Below are positions 53,001-62,404 of a stretch of DNA of 64,000 nucleotides, one piece after another. Every line of letters begins with the position of its first letter. Position 1 is the stretch's first letter. The stretch spans positions 2,196,001-2,260,000 of the forward strand of contig CP085710.1 of the NCBI GenBank assembly GCA_023823795.1. The letters run 5' to 3'. The stretch is from Bacillus sp. F19 (GTDB lineage: Bacteria > Bacillota > Bacilli > Bacillales > Bacillaceae). The position numbers were made by a program, and so were the translations under genes. The notes beneath the pieces were generated by a model. That model made no database searches. It was not told where the DNA came from and worked only from the letters and a program-made list of their open reading frames with translations.

Positions 53001-53669
53001 ATGAAGAAAGTTAGGGATATGGAACGAACCTGGAAGATTAAGTATCCAAAACGTAACATTTACATCATGCGAGATCATAACTGGGCGTTCTCTGCTTGGG
53101 AAATTAGTAGACTGAACAATGAAATAAAACCTGGTGCCAGACTGTTGCACGTTGATTTCCATGATGATTATTGTGATTCTCATGAAAAAGTAATGGAAGT
53201 TAAATCAAAACAAGATGCTCTTAAAACCGGTGAAAAATTACATATTTTTGAATTCATTATAGCAGCTGAAGAAACCGGAACCATAGAAGACGTATATATG
53301 ATAGGTGACTATGACAGGCCAGCCGGTAACGTTATTCATTCTTATACTTATAATCAGTTTGAAACCGAGCATCGAATGAAGTTTTTTCGACCGGAGTGTC
53401 AGAGCTTTATTTTAGACTTGGACTTGGATTTTTTTAACTTACATGCCTATCAAAACATAGAGAATAACTTTGATAGTAATCCTTATCTTTATAGCGATGA
53501 ATATATATAAAAACATTTAGAACGTTTCAAACAATATGAAGAAGATTGGAGTCTAATTACGGTATGTATTTCTCCTGAATATTGTGGAGGAAGTGAATCT
53601 GCTCAACGCCTTCTCGACTTATTCATTGAATACTTTGAACTAAAAGATGAGGAGTATGTTCATTGGTAA
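53001..53669 (+). pseudogene. UPF0489 family protein, nonsense mutation
   Basis: ATG 53001 follows AAGGAGGT. The frame reads IYIMRDHNWAFSAWEI, LLHVDFHDDYCD and FILDLDLDFFNLH, the UPF0489 pattern, and meets TAA at 53508-53510. In the same frame the gene continues KHLERFKQYEEDWSLITVCISPEYCGG to TAA 53667-53669, so a single change (probably AAA to TAA) cut a ~222-residue protein at 169. The Asp/His clusters suggest a metallo-hydrolase-like fold. Confidence 0.75.
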
Positions 53670-53821
53670 AAAGGTGTAAGAAAAGCTGATTCAAGAAGCT
53701 TAATACTAGCACTCGATTAAACTTGGATAGTAGATATAAATGAGTAGATTAGAAATCATTCGACATATTCCAGAAAAGGGGTGTTTACGAAATAACCCCT
53801 CAGCAATGTAGTTGAAGATCC

Positions 53822-53850
53822 TTCTTCAACAATCGGGCGCAATTGTTGAA
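53822..53850 (+). repeat. Member of the dispersed repeat, hairpin form
   Basis: TTCTTCAACAATCGGGCGCA, then ATTGTTGAATAA. The arms TTCAACAAT and ATTGTTGAA pair around CGGGCGCA. Confidence 0.55.
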
Positions 53851-53989
53851 TAATATGGTATGGAAACTGGATTTTCATACCATCTTTTGTTGATTGATTT
53901 TAAACTTCCTTGGTTATGGAGGGGGTTTACCGATGTACATCTTGATTCAATGGAAGTTGTTATCTATAAGAAAAAAGTTTTTCTTATGG

Positions 53990-54466
53990 TTAATTCAAAT
54001 CTTTTATATACCACGCATTCATAGCAGAATGGTCAGAACCTAATAGTGGTTCATGTAAAAGTGTAAATTCAAATTTTTCATATAATATACATGCAGTTTT
54101 TAATTCATGCTGTGTTTCTAAGTAGCACTTTGTATAATGTTTAGAGGCAAATGACAAAGCTGTTTCCATTAGCTTCTTTGCAAACCCTAAACCTTGTGTT
54201 TTTGAACTTAAGTATAGCTTTTGCAATTCGCAAACTTTGTCTTGTTCGTTAAACGGCGCTATACCAATTCCGCCAACAACTTCTCCCTCCATTTCTACTA
54301 CCCAATAGTTCGCATGTTTTAAATTAGTATAATATTGGTGAAGGTCGTTAAGTTGAGGATCAAAATAAGCTGTTCCAGGAATCGCTAAGCCAAGTGATTT
54401 TAGTGAATCTTGTATTATTTCTTTTACTTTTGCATTGTCTTCTTTTTTAATTTCTCGAATAATCAT
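53990..54466 (-). CDS. GNAT N-acetyltransferase
   Basis: 158 residues. Motifs: EVVGGIGIAPF (beta4), ELQKLYLSSKTQGLGFAKKLMETAL (acetyl-CoA loop, Q-x-x-G-x-A like), then CYLETQHELKTACILYEKFEF. AAGGAG precedes the ATG. It is divergent to a MarR gene with a shared operator region, which suggests co-regulation. Substrate unknown. Confidence 0.85.
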   Translation of the reverse strand: MIIREIKKEDNAKVKEIIQDSLKSLGLAIPGTAYFDPQLNDLHQYYTNLKHANYWVVEMEGEVVGGIGIAPFNEQDKVCELQKLYLSSKTQGLGFAKKLMETALSFASKHYTKCYLETQHELKTACILYEKFEFTLLHEPLLGSDHSAMNAWYIKDLN

Positions 54467-54535
54467 ATATTATCTCCTTCAATTAGGTCTTAATAAAGAT
54501 AGCTAAAGTTTTTTGAAAATGGCACACCTAAAATG

Positions 54536-54595
54536 TTGACTAAGTCCACATTTTAGGGATATAGTTATATTAATATTAAATGTGGACAAAGTCAA
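54536..54595. promoter_or_regulatory. MarR operator pair and promoter between gnat and marR
   Basis: Two inverted 18-base sites, TTGACTAAGTCCACATTT (54536-54553) and AAATGTGGACAAAGTCAA (54578-54595), differ at 2 positions and are 24 bases apart. The left one contains TTGACT and TATAGT follows at 54560-54565 (spacer 18), a promoter for marR. Regulator binding would cover promoter and start region. Confidence 0.7.
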
Positions 54596-54609
54596 CTAAA
54601 GGAGAATGT

Positions 54610-55044
54610 ATGAATAAAGAAATCATTTATGATATCAGACAATTCAATCGATTTTATACAAAGGTACTTGGTTTATTTAATAACCAAATTCTAGATACAG
54701 ATTATTCATTAACCGAAGCACGAATACTATTTGAAATTAGCGAGAGAACTGAGTGTATTGCGAATAATCTAGTTCAAGAACTTAATATTGATAGAAGCTA
54801 TATGAGCAGAATTTTACGTAAATTAGAGAGGGAAGAATTAATAGAGAAAAAAAGCTCAACAATAGACAATAGAAAAAACTTTCTCTTTTTGACAAAAAAA
54901 GGAGAGGAACTGCTGGATAAAATTAATATTCAGTCAGATGAACAAATAAATCAGTTGTTTAATGGACTAACTGATAGTGAAATTAATGAAATTCGTATTT
55001 CGATGATGGTGATAAAAGGAAAATTGGAGAAAAATAAATTTTGA
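54610..55044 (+). CDS. MarR-family regulator
   Basis: 144 residues from ATG 54610 (AAAGGAG upstream; in-frame codons before it lie in the operator). Winged helix: LTEARILFEIS, NNLVQELNIDRSYMSRILRKLEREELIEKK with the wing IDNRKNFLFLTKKGEEL. It probably binds the 54536-54595 sites and controls itself and the divergent acetyltransferase. Confidence 0.92.
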   Translation: MNKEIIYDIRQFNRFYTKVLGLFNNQILDTDYSLTEARILFEISERTECIANNLVQELNIDRSYMSRILRKLEREELIEKKSSTIDNRKNFLFLTKKGEELLDKINIQSDEQINQLFNGLTDSEINEIRISMMVIKGKLEKNKF

Positions 55045-55069
55045 AAGTTTTAGGAAAAAAAATGAATAC

Positions 55070-55586
55070 ACAAAAACAAGTTAAAGGCTGGGCTTAAGTG
55101 GTTCTAATCCTGTACTATATGAATTAGTAGTAGACGGGGGTGTATTCCACACAGGGACCAAATCGGGCTTGCTTTATTCAAAAGGTGAAGCAAATGAGCA
55201 AGAATTCGCGACAATGATGCAGGGTTTCCAAGCACATGATTACAAAGGAAAACGATTAAAACTTTCCTGTTTCTTAAAAACAGAGCAGGTGAGAAAAATG
55301 CGGTGCATGGCTTCGTATTGATAATGCTTCCGGGGATACGCTTCAATTTGATAATATGGATAATCGTTCTATTCAAGGTACAACAGATTGGAATCACTAT
55401 TCCATCGTTTTAGATGTGCCAGAAGAAAGTGCCTCCATTTACTTTGGTGTTTTACTTATTAGTAAAGGAAAAGTATGGGCAGATGGTTTCAGTTTTGAAG
55501 AAGTGAACGAGAAAGTAGCTACAACAAATATGCTTTCACAGGAGCATTTGCCAAAACAACCGATCAATTTGAATTTTAGTGAGTAA
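55070..55586 (+). pseudogene. Frameshifted remnant of a ligand-binding domain (regulator C-terminus)
   Basis: Two frames read as one domain: LGLSGSNPVLYELVVD ... FQAHDYKGKRLKLSCFLKT, then after a shift near 55285 CGAWLRIDNASGDTLQFDNM, IQGTTDWNHYSIVLDVPEES, IYFGVLLISKGKVWADGF to the stop at 55586. The last part is a jelly-roll-like domain found at the end of certain transcriptional regulators. No start or DNA-binding part remains. Stretch 55587-55795 has no gene. Confidence 0.55.
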
Positions 55587-55809
55587 CCCAAGTTAGAAGT
55601 AATAAAAGGAAAGTTAAATGAAAAATCGAAAACCTTTATATAATCATTCAATACATCTTCACCTAAAGGATACTATGATCGAAGTTCCTTATTGAATATT
55701 AGGTGATCATATACTAATAACGCTCGGAAAGATCGAAATCTTTTATTTCTATGTAAACGTATCAGAGTTTCGTTATTATTAAAATTAAGTGAATAAGGAG
55801 ATGTTACGG

Positions 55810-56364
55810 TTGGGAAATAAAGTATTAGTTGTCATTGATGTGCAAACAGAAGTCGTGGAACATGGGTATAAACGTGATGAGACCATTGATAACATTAACC
55901 GATTAATTCATTGTGCAAGAGAGCAACAGATACCGATAATCTATATTCAACACGAAGAACAAGAAGGTCCCATGATTAAGGGCGAACCTGGATGGCAGTT
56001 TCACGCACGACTTGAGAAACCCCTCCATCAAGAGGTGACCATCCATAAAACTGTACCGAATTCATTTACAAACACATCTTTAAGACAAACACTCGACAAG
56101 CTGGACGCAACACATCTCTATATTTGTGGTGCACAGACAGAATTCTGTGTTGATTCCACATGTCGAGGAGCCTTTGATTTAGGTTATAATGTTACCCTTA
56201 TCACAGATGCTCACACCACGAATGATGCAGATCATCTATCAGCTTCCAGCATTATCGAACATGTTCATGGAACGTTAAAGTATTTTTGGAGTCCAAATGG
56301 AGCGATAACTTTGAAAAAATCATCAGATTTAGACTGGATGAAAAATGAAGTAAACCTCAAATAA
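55810..56364 (+). CDS. Isochorismatase-family cysteine hydrolase
   Basis: 184 residues from TTG 55810, 8 bases behind AAGGAGATG; the in-frame ATG at 55801 lies next to that site and is less likely. Catalytic Asp in VLVVIDVQTEVV, Lys in IHKTVPNSF, Cys in GAQTEFCVDSTCRGA. The family includes nicotinamidases and related amidohydrolases; the exact substrate cannot be told. Confidence 0.88.
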   Translation: MGNKVLVVIDVQTEVVEHGYKRDETIDNINRLIHCAREQQIPIIYIQHEEQEGPMIKGEPGWQFHARLEKPLHQEVTIHKTVPNSFTNTSLRQTLDKLDATHLYICGAQTEFCVDSTCRGAFDLGYNVTLITDAHTTNDADHLSASSIIEHVHGTLKYFWSPNGAITLKKSSDLDWMKNEVNLK

Positions 56365-56389
56365 GGAATATCTCAGTAACCTTTCTTGG

Positions 56390-56420
56390 TTCTTCAGCAA
56401 TCGGGCGCAATAATTGAAGA
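56390..56420 (+). repeat. Member of the dispersed repeat, hairpin form
   Basis: TTCTTCAGCAATCGGGCGCA then ATAATTGAAGAA, directly behind the isochorismatase gene and before its terminator. Confidence 0.55.
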
Positions 56421-56424
56421 ACAA

Positions 56425-56458
56425 AAAGGAACTCCAAAGTAATCGGAGTTCCTCTTTT
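56425..56458 (+). terminator. Terminator
   Basis: AGGAACTCC (56427-56435) and GGAGTTCCT (56445-56453) plus a T run. Between it and 56700 no gene is seen. Confidence 0.8.
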
Positions 56459-56700
56459 TGGTTTATCTCATTTAAATCAGAGTTAATATCAGCAATACAG
56501 TTAGCAAGTGTCTGCTGGTCAACAGATACTTGCTAATTCCAATGCTATTCAAGTGCTAAAATAGGCTTTAATTTAATAACAAACCCTATCAAATTAATAA
56601 AAAAGCATACCAAACAATATGCTAATTGTGCTGTTAATTAATATGTTTGCACCCTTCAACCGAACCCGTTACATTTTAGCTGTTTTTTTATTGGCTTTGG

Positions 56701-57012
56701 TTATTCCTCTTTAGTTTCCCCGGACCCATACCCTTCAACTTCAAAGTCATTTAAATAATTTACCATAACCGAATATTCTTCTTTCTTGTCATTCTTCTCA
56801 TACCCATTTACAAAAGCTACTCCAACATCGTCGTTCGTGATCTGTACATCAGTTACTACTAAATCAATATCCTCTTCGACCAGCATATATTCTATGGCCA
56901 CATTAGTTGCCATTTCTTCAATCTCTTTCTTCTCCATTCCACCCTCCCGACCGCATCCACTGATGATAAATATTGCTAATAAAGAACTAATTAGTACATG
57001 CTTTTTCATCAT
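56701..57012 (-). CDS. Lipoprotein, possible immunity partner of the lipase module
   Basis: 103 residues. Signal sequence with lipobox (SSLLAIFIISGC, Cys ~20), then an acidic domain (~35-95) with alternating strands: IDLVVTDVQITNDDVGVAFVNG, YSVMVNYLNDFEVEG. Divergent to the lipase gene at 57090. In S. aureus the lipase TslA is neutralised by an adjacent lipoprotein (TilA); position and type fit such a role here. Homology to TilA was not tested. Confidence 0.7.
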   Translation of the reverse strand: MMKKHVLISSLLAIFIISGCGREGGMEKKEIEEMATNVAIEYMLVEEDIDLVVTDVQITNDDVGVAFVNGYEKNDKKEEYSVMVNYLNDFEVEGYGSGETKEE

Positions 57013-57089
57013 TCATGCCCCAACCTATTGGTAAATTTTATATAATAGAATTATAACATATCCTAATAAATAGGGGTGAGGTGACCGGA

Positions 57090-58221
57090 ATGTCTGATAT
57101 TAATTCAGTTCGCGATAAACTGTACCATCGGTTAAGTCGCTATGCCTATAACGATAAATCTCTTCCAAATTTCAATATAAAGTTTCAGGACAGTAAGCAG
57201 ACCTGGACACAAACAGGTGAGGAAGATTTTCTTCTGGATGACGAAGATACCGGTTTTAATGCAGTCATATATAAAAACAAAGATTATATCGTAATTTCTT
57301 TTCGTGGGACAGAAGGAGACCAATTATTTGGAGATGGTTTTAAAGATATAGTTGCAGATGTCCAGTATGTAGTCGGAAAGGACAAAGTAGATAAATTTGG
57401 CCTTAACATCCATACAGCCGGTGATAAGATTAATATAGACTTTCATAAAAAAAAATCAATTTAGACTGGCTGAGAATCTAGTTAAAGGTGTAAAGGAAAA
57501 ATACCCCGATGCGAATATCTCTTTAACCGGCCATTCATTAGGAGGAGCCCTCGCTTCTTACGTAGCTGCAATGTGTAACGTACAAGCAGTCACCTTTAAT
57601 TCGCCAAGCGTTGTTGGTTTACTTCCTAAGGATATGCAGCAAGAAGTAAAAGAGGGTAAATATGATAATCAAATAGTGAATTACGTCAATCCTAGAGATT
57701 CCATTAGTGCGGGTGCATTCAAAGAATATGAAAGACACATTGGATCCACATATTATATAGGAACTTTATTTGAATATGAAAATGCAGAGATTAATCCATT
57801 CTCCAGGTTTTTAAAATCCATTTCCGAGGAGAATTATCATGCACTGGATCATTACACATTTGACGAGTACGGAAACATAAATAATGCTGTTATTACAAAT
57901 GTAGTAACCGGTAAGATGAGTTGGCAATCTCCGAGATTTTTCTCTAATTCTGTTGCAAGCATAGAAGTAACTCCAAGAGAACTTGAGGATACTGCAGAAC
58001 GATTGGATGCTTATATAAACCGGATTGAAGATTTGTGCAATGATATAAAAAGAACTGCAAATAGGCTGGATAATGTTAAAAAATCAGAATATGTTGTTGA
58101 TGAAGTCATTCAATCAGCTCAACAATTTAATGTTTGGTTCTCACAAAAAACTTTAGAGATTAAACATAATCTTAAATCTTCTGCACTTGCATATATAGAG
58201 GCGGATAAATTACATGATTAA
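57090..58221 (+). pseudogene. Lipase with C-terminal helical (LXG-like) domain, frameshifted in an A run
   Basis: ATG 57090 follows GGGGTGAGGTGA. Residues ~1-125 (VIYKNKDYIVISFRGTE) lead to a run of nine A (57447-57455); with eight A the frame would go on as NQFRLAENLVKGVKEKYP, then TGHSLGGALASYV (nucleophile Ser), VNPRDSIS (Asp) and YHALDHYTF (His). The last ~90 residues are a helical hairpin (LEDTAERLDAYINRIEDL). This lipase-first, helix-last order is that of the reverse-domain type VII substrate TslA. Frameshift could be real, phase-variable or a sequencing error. Confidence 0.75.
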
Positions 58222-58522
58222 TAATGAAATTGAAATATTACTTAAAGAGCACAGTGACCTTGTAGAATTAAAATCTTCCTTTGATTTTTTTGTTGAACGA
58301 ATTAGAGCTGAACAGGCAATCATCAAAAATATAATGGAGAATGTGTACACTTGGAAATCAGGGCAGGGAAATGAAGCATTTCTATCTGAATTAGAATATT
58401 ATAATTATCAATATACAATGAAGATACTGCAGCTGGAATCTACATATCGTGAAATCGGACGAGCTGAGAAGAATATACGTAACAGGATAAATGTTGAATT
58501 ATCTAAAGGCCCCAAATTTTAG
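58214..58522 (+). CDS. Small helical WXG100-like partner protein
   Basis: 102 residues, overlapping the lipase stop by 8 bases. Two long helices joined by VYTWKSGQGNEAF, a W-x-S/G turn as in WXG100 and related T7SS helper proteins. In S. aureus, small helical proteins TlaA/TlaB bind the C-terminal domain of TslA; this protein is the likely counterpart. No secretion-machinery genes occur in the window. Confidence 0.72.
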   Translation: MINNEIEILLKEHSDLVELKSSFDFFVERIRAEQAIIKNIMENVYTWKSGQGNEAFLSELEYYNYQYTMKILQLESTYREIGRAEKNIRNRINVELSKGPKF

Positions 58523-58692
58523 TTTAGAGAAGAACTCAACTTGAAGAAAATATTTTTATCAATTCTCAACATGAGCTGAACTATAAAAGAACTTTATTGA
58601 AATGGCCAAAAGCTAAAAAGAACAGAGAATATCAAACAGCATGTTACATTCTTTCAATGCTGCTTCAGGCGCATATACCATGACAAAACTCA

Positions 58693-58715
58693 AGACGGTT
58701 TAACCGTCTGTCTTT
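58693..58715 (+). terminator. Weak terminator
   Basis: AGACGGTT (58693-58700) and AACCGTCT (58702-58709) followed by GTCTTT. Confidence 0.4.
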
Positions 58716-58769
58716 GCATTATTTGCCCAAGTCTCATTGGGATTTTTAAATATAATTAAAAAAATGGTT

Positions 58770-58800
58770 CTTCCGTTAAAGGGCAGCATTCCTGTAATGA
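58770..58800 (+). repeat. Member of the dispersed repeat
   Basis: TTCCGTTAAAGGGCAGCATT then CCTGTAATGAAG. Confidence 0.45.
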
Positions 58801-58904
58801 AGAAAAATGAGGTTTGAACAAAAAAATAACCTCTTGGTATGATATGAGTGTCCTGAAGCTAGGCAGAGAAAAGGACAAAACATATATACCAGGAGGCCTT
58901 CAAT

Positions 58905-60196
58905 ATGAATTATAACAAAAATGAAAAGATTGCTCAAATTACTTCTGAAACACTGATTATAGGTGTAGATATTGCGAAGTACAAGCATGTAGCTCGTGCT
59001 CAAGACTTTAGAGGCCTAGAGTTTGGTGCACCTTGTCACTTTGAAAATACCAAATCACATTTTGATCTTTTTTTAGGCTGGATAAAACATTTGATGGAAC
59101 AACAAGGCATGGATAAGGTGATTATTGGAATGGAGCCGACAGGTCATTATTGGCTCAACCTCGCTCATTTTCTGAAAGAAGAGGAGATTAAGTTTGTCGT
59201 GGTAAATCCTATGCATGTGAAGAAGTCTAAAGAATTAGATGATAATTCTCCAACCAAAAATGATGTGAAGGACGCAAAAGTCATTGCACAGCTAGTCAAA
59301 GATGGAAGATATGCCGAACCTAATATTCCACAAGGAGTTTATGCAGAACTTCGTGTGGCAAGGAAAATACGCGATCTTTTATTTGTTGACTTACAAGCTG
59401 TGCAGGGGCAAATTCATAACTGGTTAGATCGATATTTCCCTGAATTCTTAACAGTGTTTAAAGATTGGGAAGGAAAAGCAGCACTACAATTATTAAAGTT
59501 AAATGTATTACCACATGAGTTAGAGATAGTCTCGGAACAAGAGATCCTCATTCATCTCAGAAAAGCTGTAAAACGTGCGGTTGGACTCAGTAAAATTCAA
59601 GAACTTAAACGAGTAGCCAAAGACTCTATTGGTATTCGTGAAGGTTCAAGGATGGCTAAATTAGAGCTTCGCACTTTACTAGACAAGTATGAATTAATAA
59701 ATGAAAAGTTCGAAGAACTAGAATCTGATATTGATGGACTCCTTGAACGGATACCAGGTGTTCAACAAATGTTGGCCATCACAGGAATCGGCAAGGACAC
59801 TGTAGCTGGCTTCTTTTCAGAAGTAGGGAATTTAAGTTACTATTCTCACCCTCGACAAATCATCAAGTTAGCTGGGTTAAGCCTAAAGGAGAATACCTCT
59901 GGAAAGCACAAAGGGCAAACGAAGCGAAGATTACAAAGAGAGGTAGGAAGACACTAAGGGCTCTCCTCTTCCGAGTAGCGATGCCTTTGGTAGCTAAGAA
60001 CACTGCTTTTAAAGCTTTACATGAGTATTTTACAACACGTAAAAATAATCCTCTAAAGAAAATGCAATCGCTGATAGCGATATGTAATAAACTGATACGA
60101 ATTCTATTTACGATTGGTACAAAACAATGTGAATTTAGTGAAGATAGAATGTTGAAGGATATTCCTCATATGGCACCATTACAGGACGTAGCTTAG
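58905..60196 (+). pseudogene. IS110-family transposase, frameshifted
   Basis: Begins IIGVDIAKYKHVARA (first Asp of the DEDD set), GMEPTGHYW (Glu), NSPTKNDVKDAKVIAQL (Asp pair): an IS110-type RuvC-like N-terminus. The C-terminal part has IPGVQQMLAITGIGKDTV and KLAGLSLKENTSGKHKGQ. The frame shifts near 59920: the true continuation is ITKRGRKTLRALLFRVAMPL, ending PLQDVA at 60196. One indel therefore splits the gene. IS110 elements lack clear inverted repeats, so the outer borders are not given. Confidence 0.85.
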
Positions 60197-60508
60197 GATT
60201 CATTTGATTTTGTTTTTACTTAAGTTTTATTAGATATATTATTTAGACATTTGAAGCACGGATTAGTCAGTAAAACCATTAAAGTACGGACTCTGATCCT
60301 GTCGGGCAGCATCACTGACATCCACCTCATGGAAAGGTTGGACGAAGGAATTTTGGAGCGAAGACTCTGTGAGACATGGGAGGGTTGACCTCCATGAGAC
60401 ATGTGGACATCCACCAGTGCGACCATACTTGAATCGGCTACACTAAGTTAGACAATTATTTTAAGGTCAAGTAGACTAACGGAAACAATGAAAAAAGGAG
60501 ATTCTACT

Positions 60509-60793
60509 ATGACTAAACGAGAGCGCCGAACATTCACACAAGAATTTAAAGAACAAATCGTACAACTATACCTAACTGGAAAGCCACGTAAAGAAATTAT
60601 AAGAGAGTACGATTTGACGCCTTCCTCGCTGGATAAATGGATCAGTCAACAACGCAACTCAGGTTCGTTTAAAGAAAAAGATAATTTAACGCCTGATCAA
60701 GTGAAATTAGCTGAGGTAATGAAGAGAAATAAACAGCTAGAAATGGAGAATGATATTTTAAAGCAAGCCGCGCTGATCATGGGACGAAAGTAA
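60509..60793 (+). CDS. IS3 element B orfA (copy 2)
   Basis: Identical in sequence to the orfA of copy 1: helix-turn-helix plus leucine zipper, ATG preceded by AAAGGAG. Confidence 0.92.
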   Translation: MTKRERRTFTQEFKEQIVQLYLTGKPRKEIIREYDLTPSSLDKWISQQRNSGSFKEKDNLTPDQVKLAEVMKRNKQLEMENDILKQAALIMGRK

Positions 60794-60795
60794 AT

Positions 60796-61629
60796 GTGAT
60801 TCGAAACAACACCCACAAATACTCGGTATCAGCAATGTGTAACGTCCTCGAGATTCCAAGAAGCACGTATTATTACGAAGAAAAAATTCACCCTCAAACA
60901 GATGAGGTAACCCTCAAGGTGATTGAAATCTTTCATGCCAGCCGCCAAAACTATGGGACGCGGAAAATTAAAGTGGAACTCCAGAAATGTGGATACCAGG
61001 TTTCAAGAAGACGGATTGGCAGAGTGATGAAAGAGCAAGGTCTAGTGTCCACTTATACCATTGCCCAGTTCAAGCCCCATGCATCAACGTGTAACGAATC
61101 GAAACAAAAGAATGAGCTTAACCGTGAGTTCAGACAAAAAGCAGCTTACAACGTGGTTGTCAGTGATTTAACGTATGTGAGAGTCGAGAAAAAATGGCAT
61201 TACATATGTGTATTTGTTGATCTTTACAATCGGGAAATTATCGGGTACAGTGCTGGTCCGCAGAAGGACGCACAGCTTGTGTACCGAGCCATTTCTTCAA
61301 TTGAAATTGATCTAAGCAAGATCAAGCTATTTCACACGGATCGAGGAAGTGAATTCAAGAATAAATTGATTGACGAAGCCCTAGCAACATTTAAAATCAA
61401 GCGTTCTTTGAGTATGAAAGGCTGTCCATATGATAATGCGGTGGCGGAGGCAACATTTAAAATTATCAAGACAGAGTTTGTGAAAAAACGCCACTTCGAA
61501 TCATTATCCGACTTAAATAGAAAACTATTTGATTATGTGAACTGGTTTAATGGAACAAGAATACATGGTACATTGGGTTATTTAAGTCCAAGAGAATACA
61601 AAAATTTACACCTTAAAAAAACTGTCTAG
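60796..61629 (+). CDS. IS3 element B orfB transposase (copy 2)
   Basis: 277 residues, one residue different from copy 1 (PQKDAQLV instead of PQKDVQLV; the truncated copy 3 also has Ala, so Val is the new change). DDE residues intact; the element may be active. Confidence 0.93.
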   Translation: MIRNNTHKYSVSAMCNVLEIPRSTYYYEEKIHPQTDEVTLKVIEIFHASRQNYGTRKIKVELQKCGYQVSRRRIGRVMKEQGLVSTYTIAQFKPHASTCNESKQKNELNREFRQKAAYNVVVSDLTYVRVEKKWHYICVFVDLYNREIIGYSAGPQKDAQLVYRAISSIEIDLSKIKLFHTDRGSEFKNKLIDEALATFKIKRSLSMKGCPYDNAVAEATFKIIKTEFVKKRHFESLSDLNRKLFDYVNWFNGTRIHGTLGYLSPREYKNLHLKKTV

Positions 61630-61877
61630 TTTAGTGTTGACATACCAACTTTTACTAGGTAACCACTTTTTGGATAGGAGTGGTTAGGCAGTTAAGGACT
61701 TTTTTTTTTTGACACTCCAAAAATATCCTTATTTTCAACTTACATCCATAACTTTGATATCTAATTAAAATAAATCATGTTGAAATCTTAAGAAAAAGCT
61801 AGAAATCCAGAGCTATTCCTTTCTTTATAGAGGGAGGATTGTTGAATAAGGGTTTATATTAAATTGGAGTGAGAATA

Positions 61878-62345
61878 GTGAAGTTTCGAGGAAAAAAACG
61901 TTACTTTCGTGAATTGGAAATTAGAGCATCTGGAGATCAATATAACTTAGATTTTAGTAACGATGGGTGGTTTGACTTGTGGCATACTCACCTTGATTTT
62001 TTTGGAGTAGGAAATATTAGACCAAAGTACAGAAGAGAGCACATAAATGCACATCTAGCTTTATATAATGATTTATTAAAAAAGCTAGATTCTTTTGAAA
62101 AACCTTACCAATCTTGGATTGAGTTAAACGAAAAAGATGCTGCTGTAGATGCCGTCTATATTCATACTCCAAATCCCAATGAAAATAACTTTCCATTGGA
62201 AATTACAGACTTAATTTTAAACTCCTCTATTCCTGATTATTTAAATGGCTTAATAAACCAGGAAGAATTTAATGTGGGGTATTATAAGTGGGGCTCTGAC
62301 GGCAACTACATAGTGCAGTATAAAGATAAAGGTATTACTTTTTAA
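61878..62345 (+). CDS. Hypothetical protein, possible immunity-type
   Basis: 155 residues from GTG 61878 (TTGGAGTGAG ahead). Features: WFDLWHTHLDFFGVGN, an aromatic/His cluster, and AVDAVYIHTPNPNENNFPLEI. Soluble, no signal. I recall similar small proteins from Bacillus polymorphic-toxin regions but cannot name a family. It lies just after the IS copy and 60 bases before another small gene. Confidence 0.55.
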   Translation: MKFRGKKRYFRELEIRASGDQYNLDFSNDGWFDLWHTHLDFFGVGNIRPKYRREHINAHLALYNDLLKKLDSFEKPYQSWIELNEKDAAVDAVYIHTPNPNENNFPLEITDLILNSSIPDYLNGLINQEEFNVGYYKWGSDGNYIVQYKDKGITF

Positions 62346-62404
62346 AAGTTCTTTAATTAAAGGGGGCTTTTGTGGCACAATTTGAATTTTAAAGAGGTGA
62401 CGCG

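Larger units (their letters stand above)
60430..61647 (+). mobile_element. IS3-family element B, copy 2 (complete)
   Basis: 1218 bases with ends TGAATCGGCTACACTAAG and TTTAGTGTTGACATACCA, flanked by the 3-base duplication ACT (60427-60429, 61648-61650). 17 of the first 24 end positions agree in the inverted repeats. Nearly identical to copy 1 at 30600. Confidence 0.95.
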
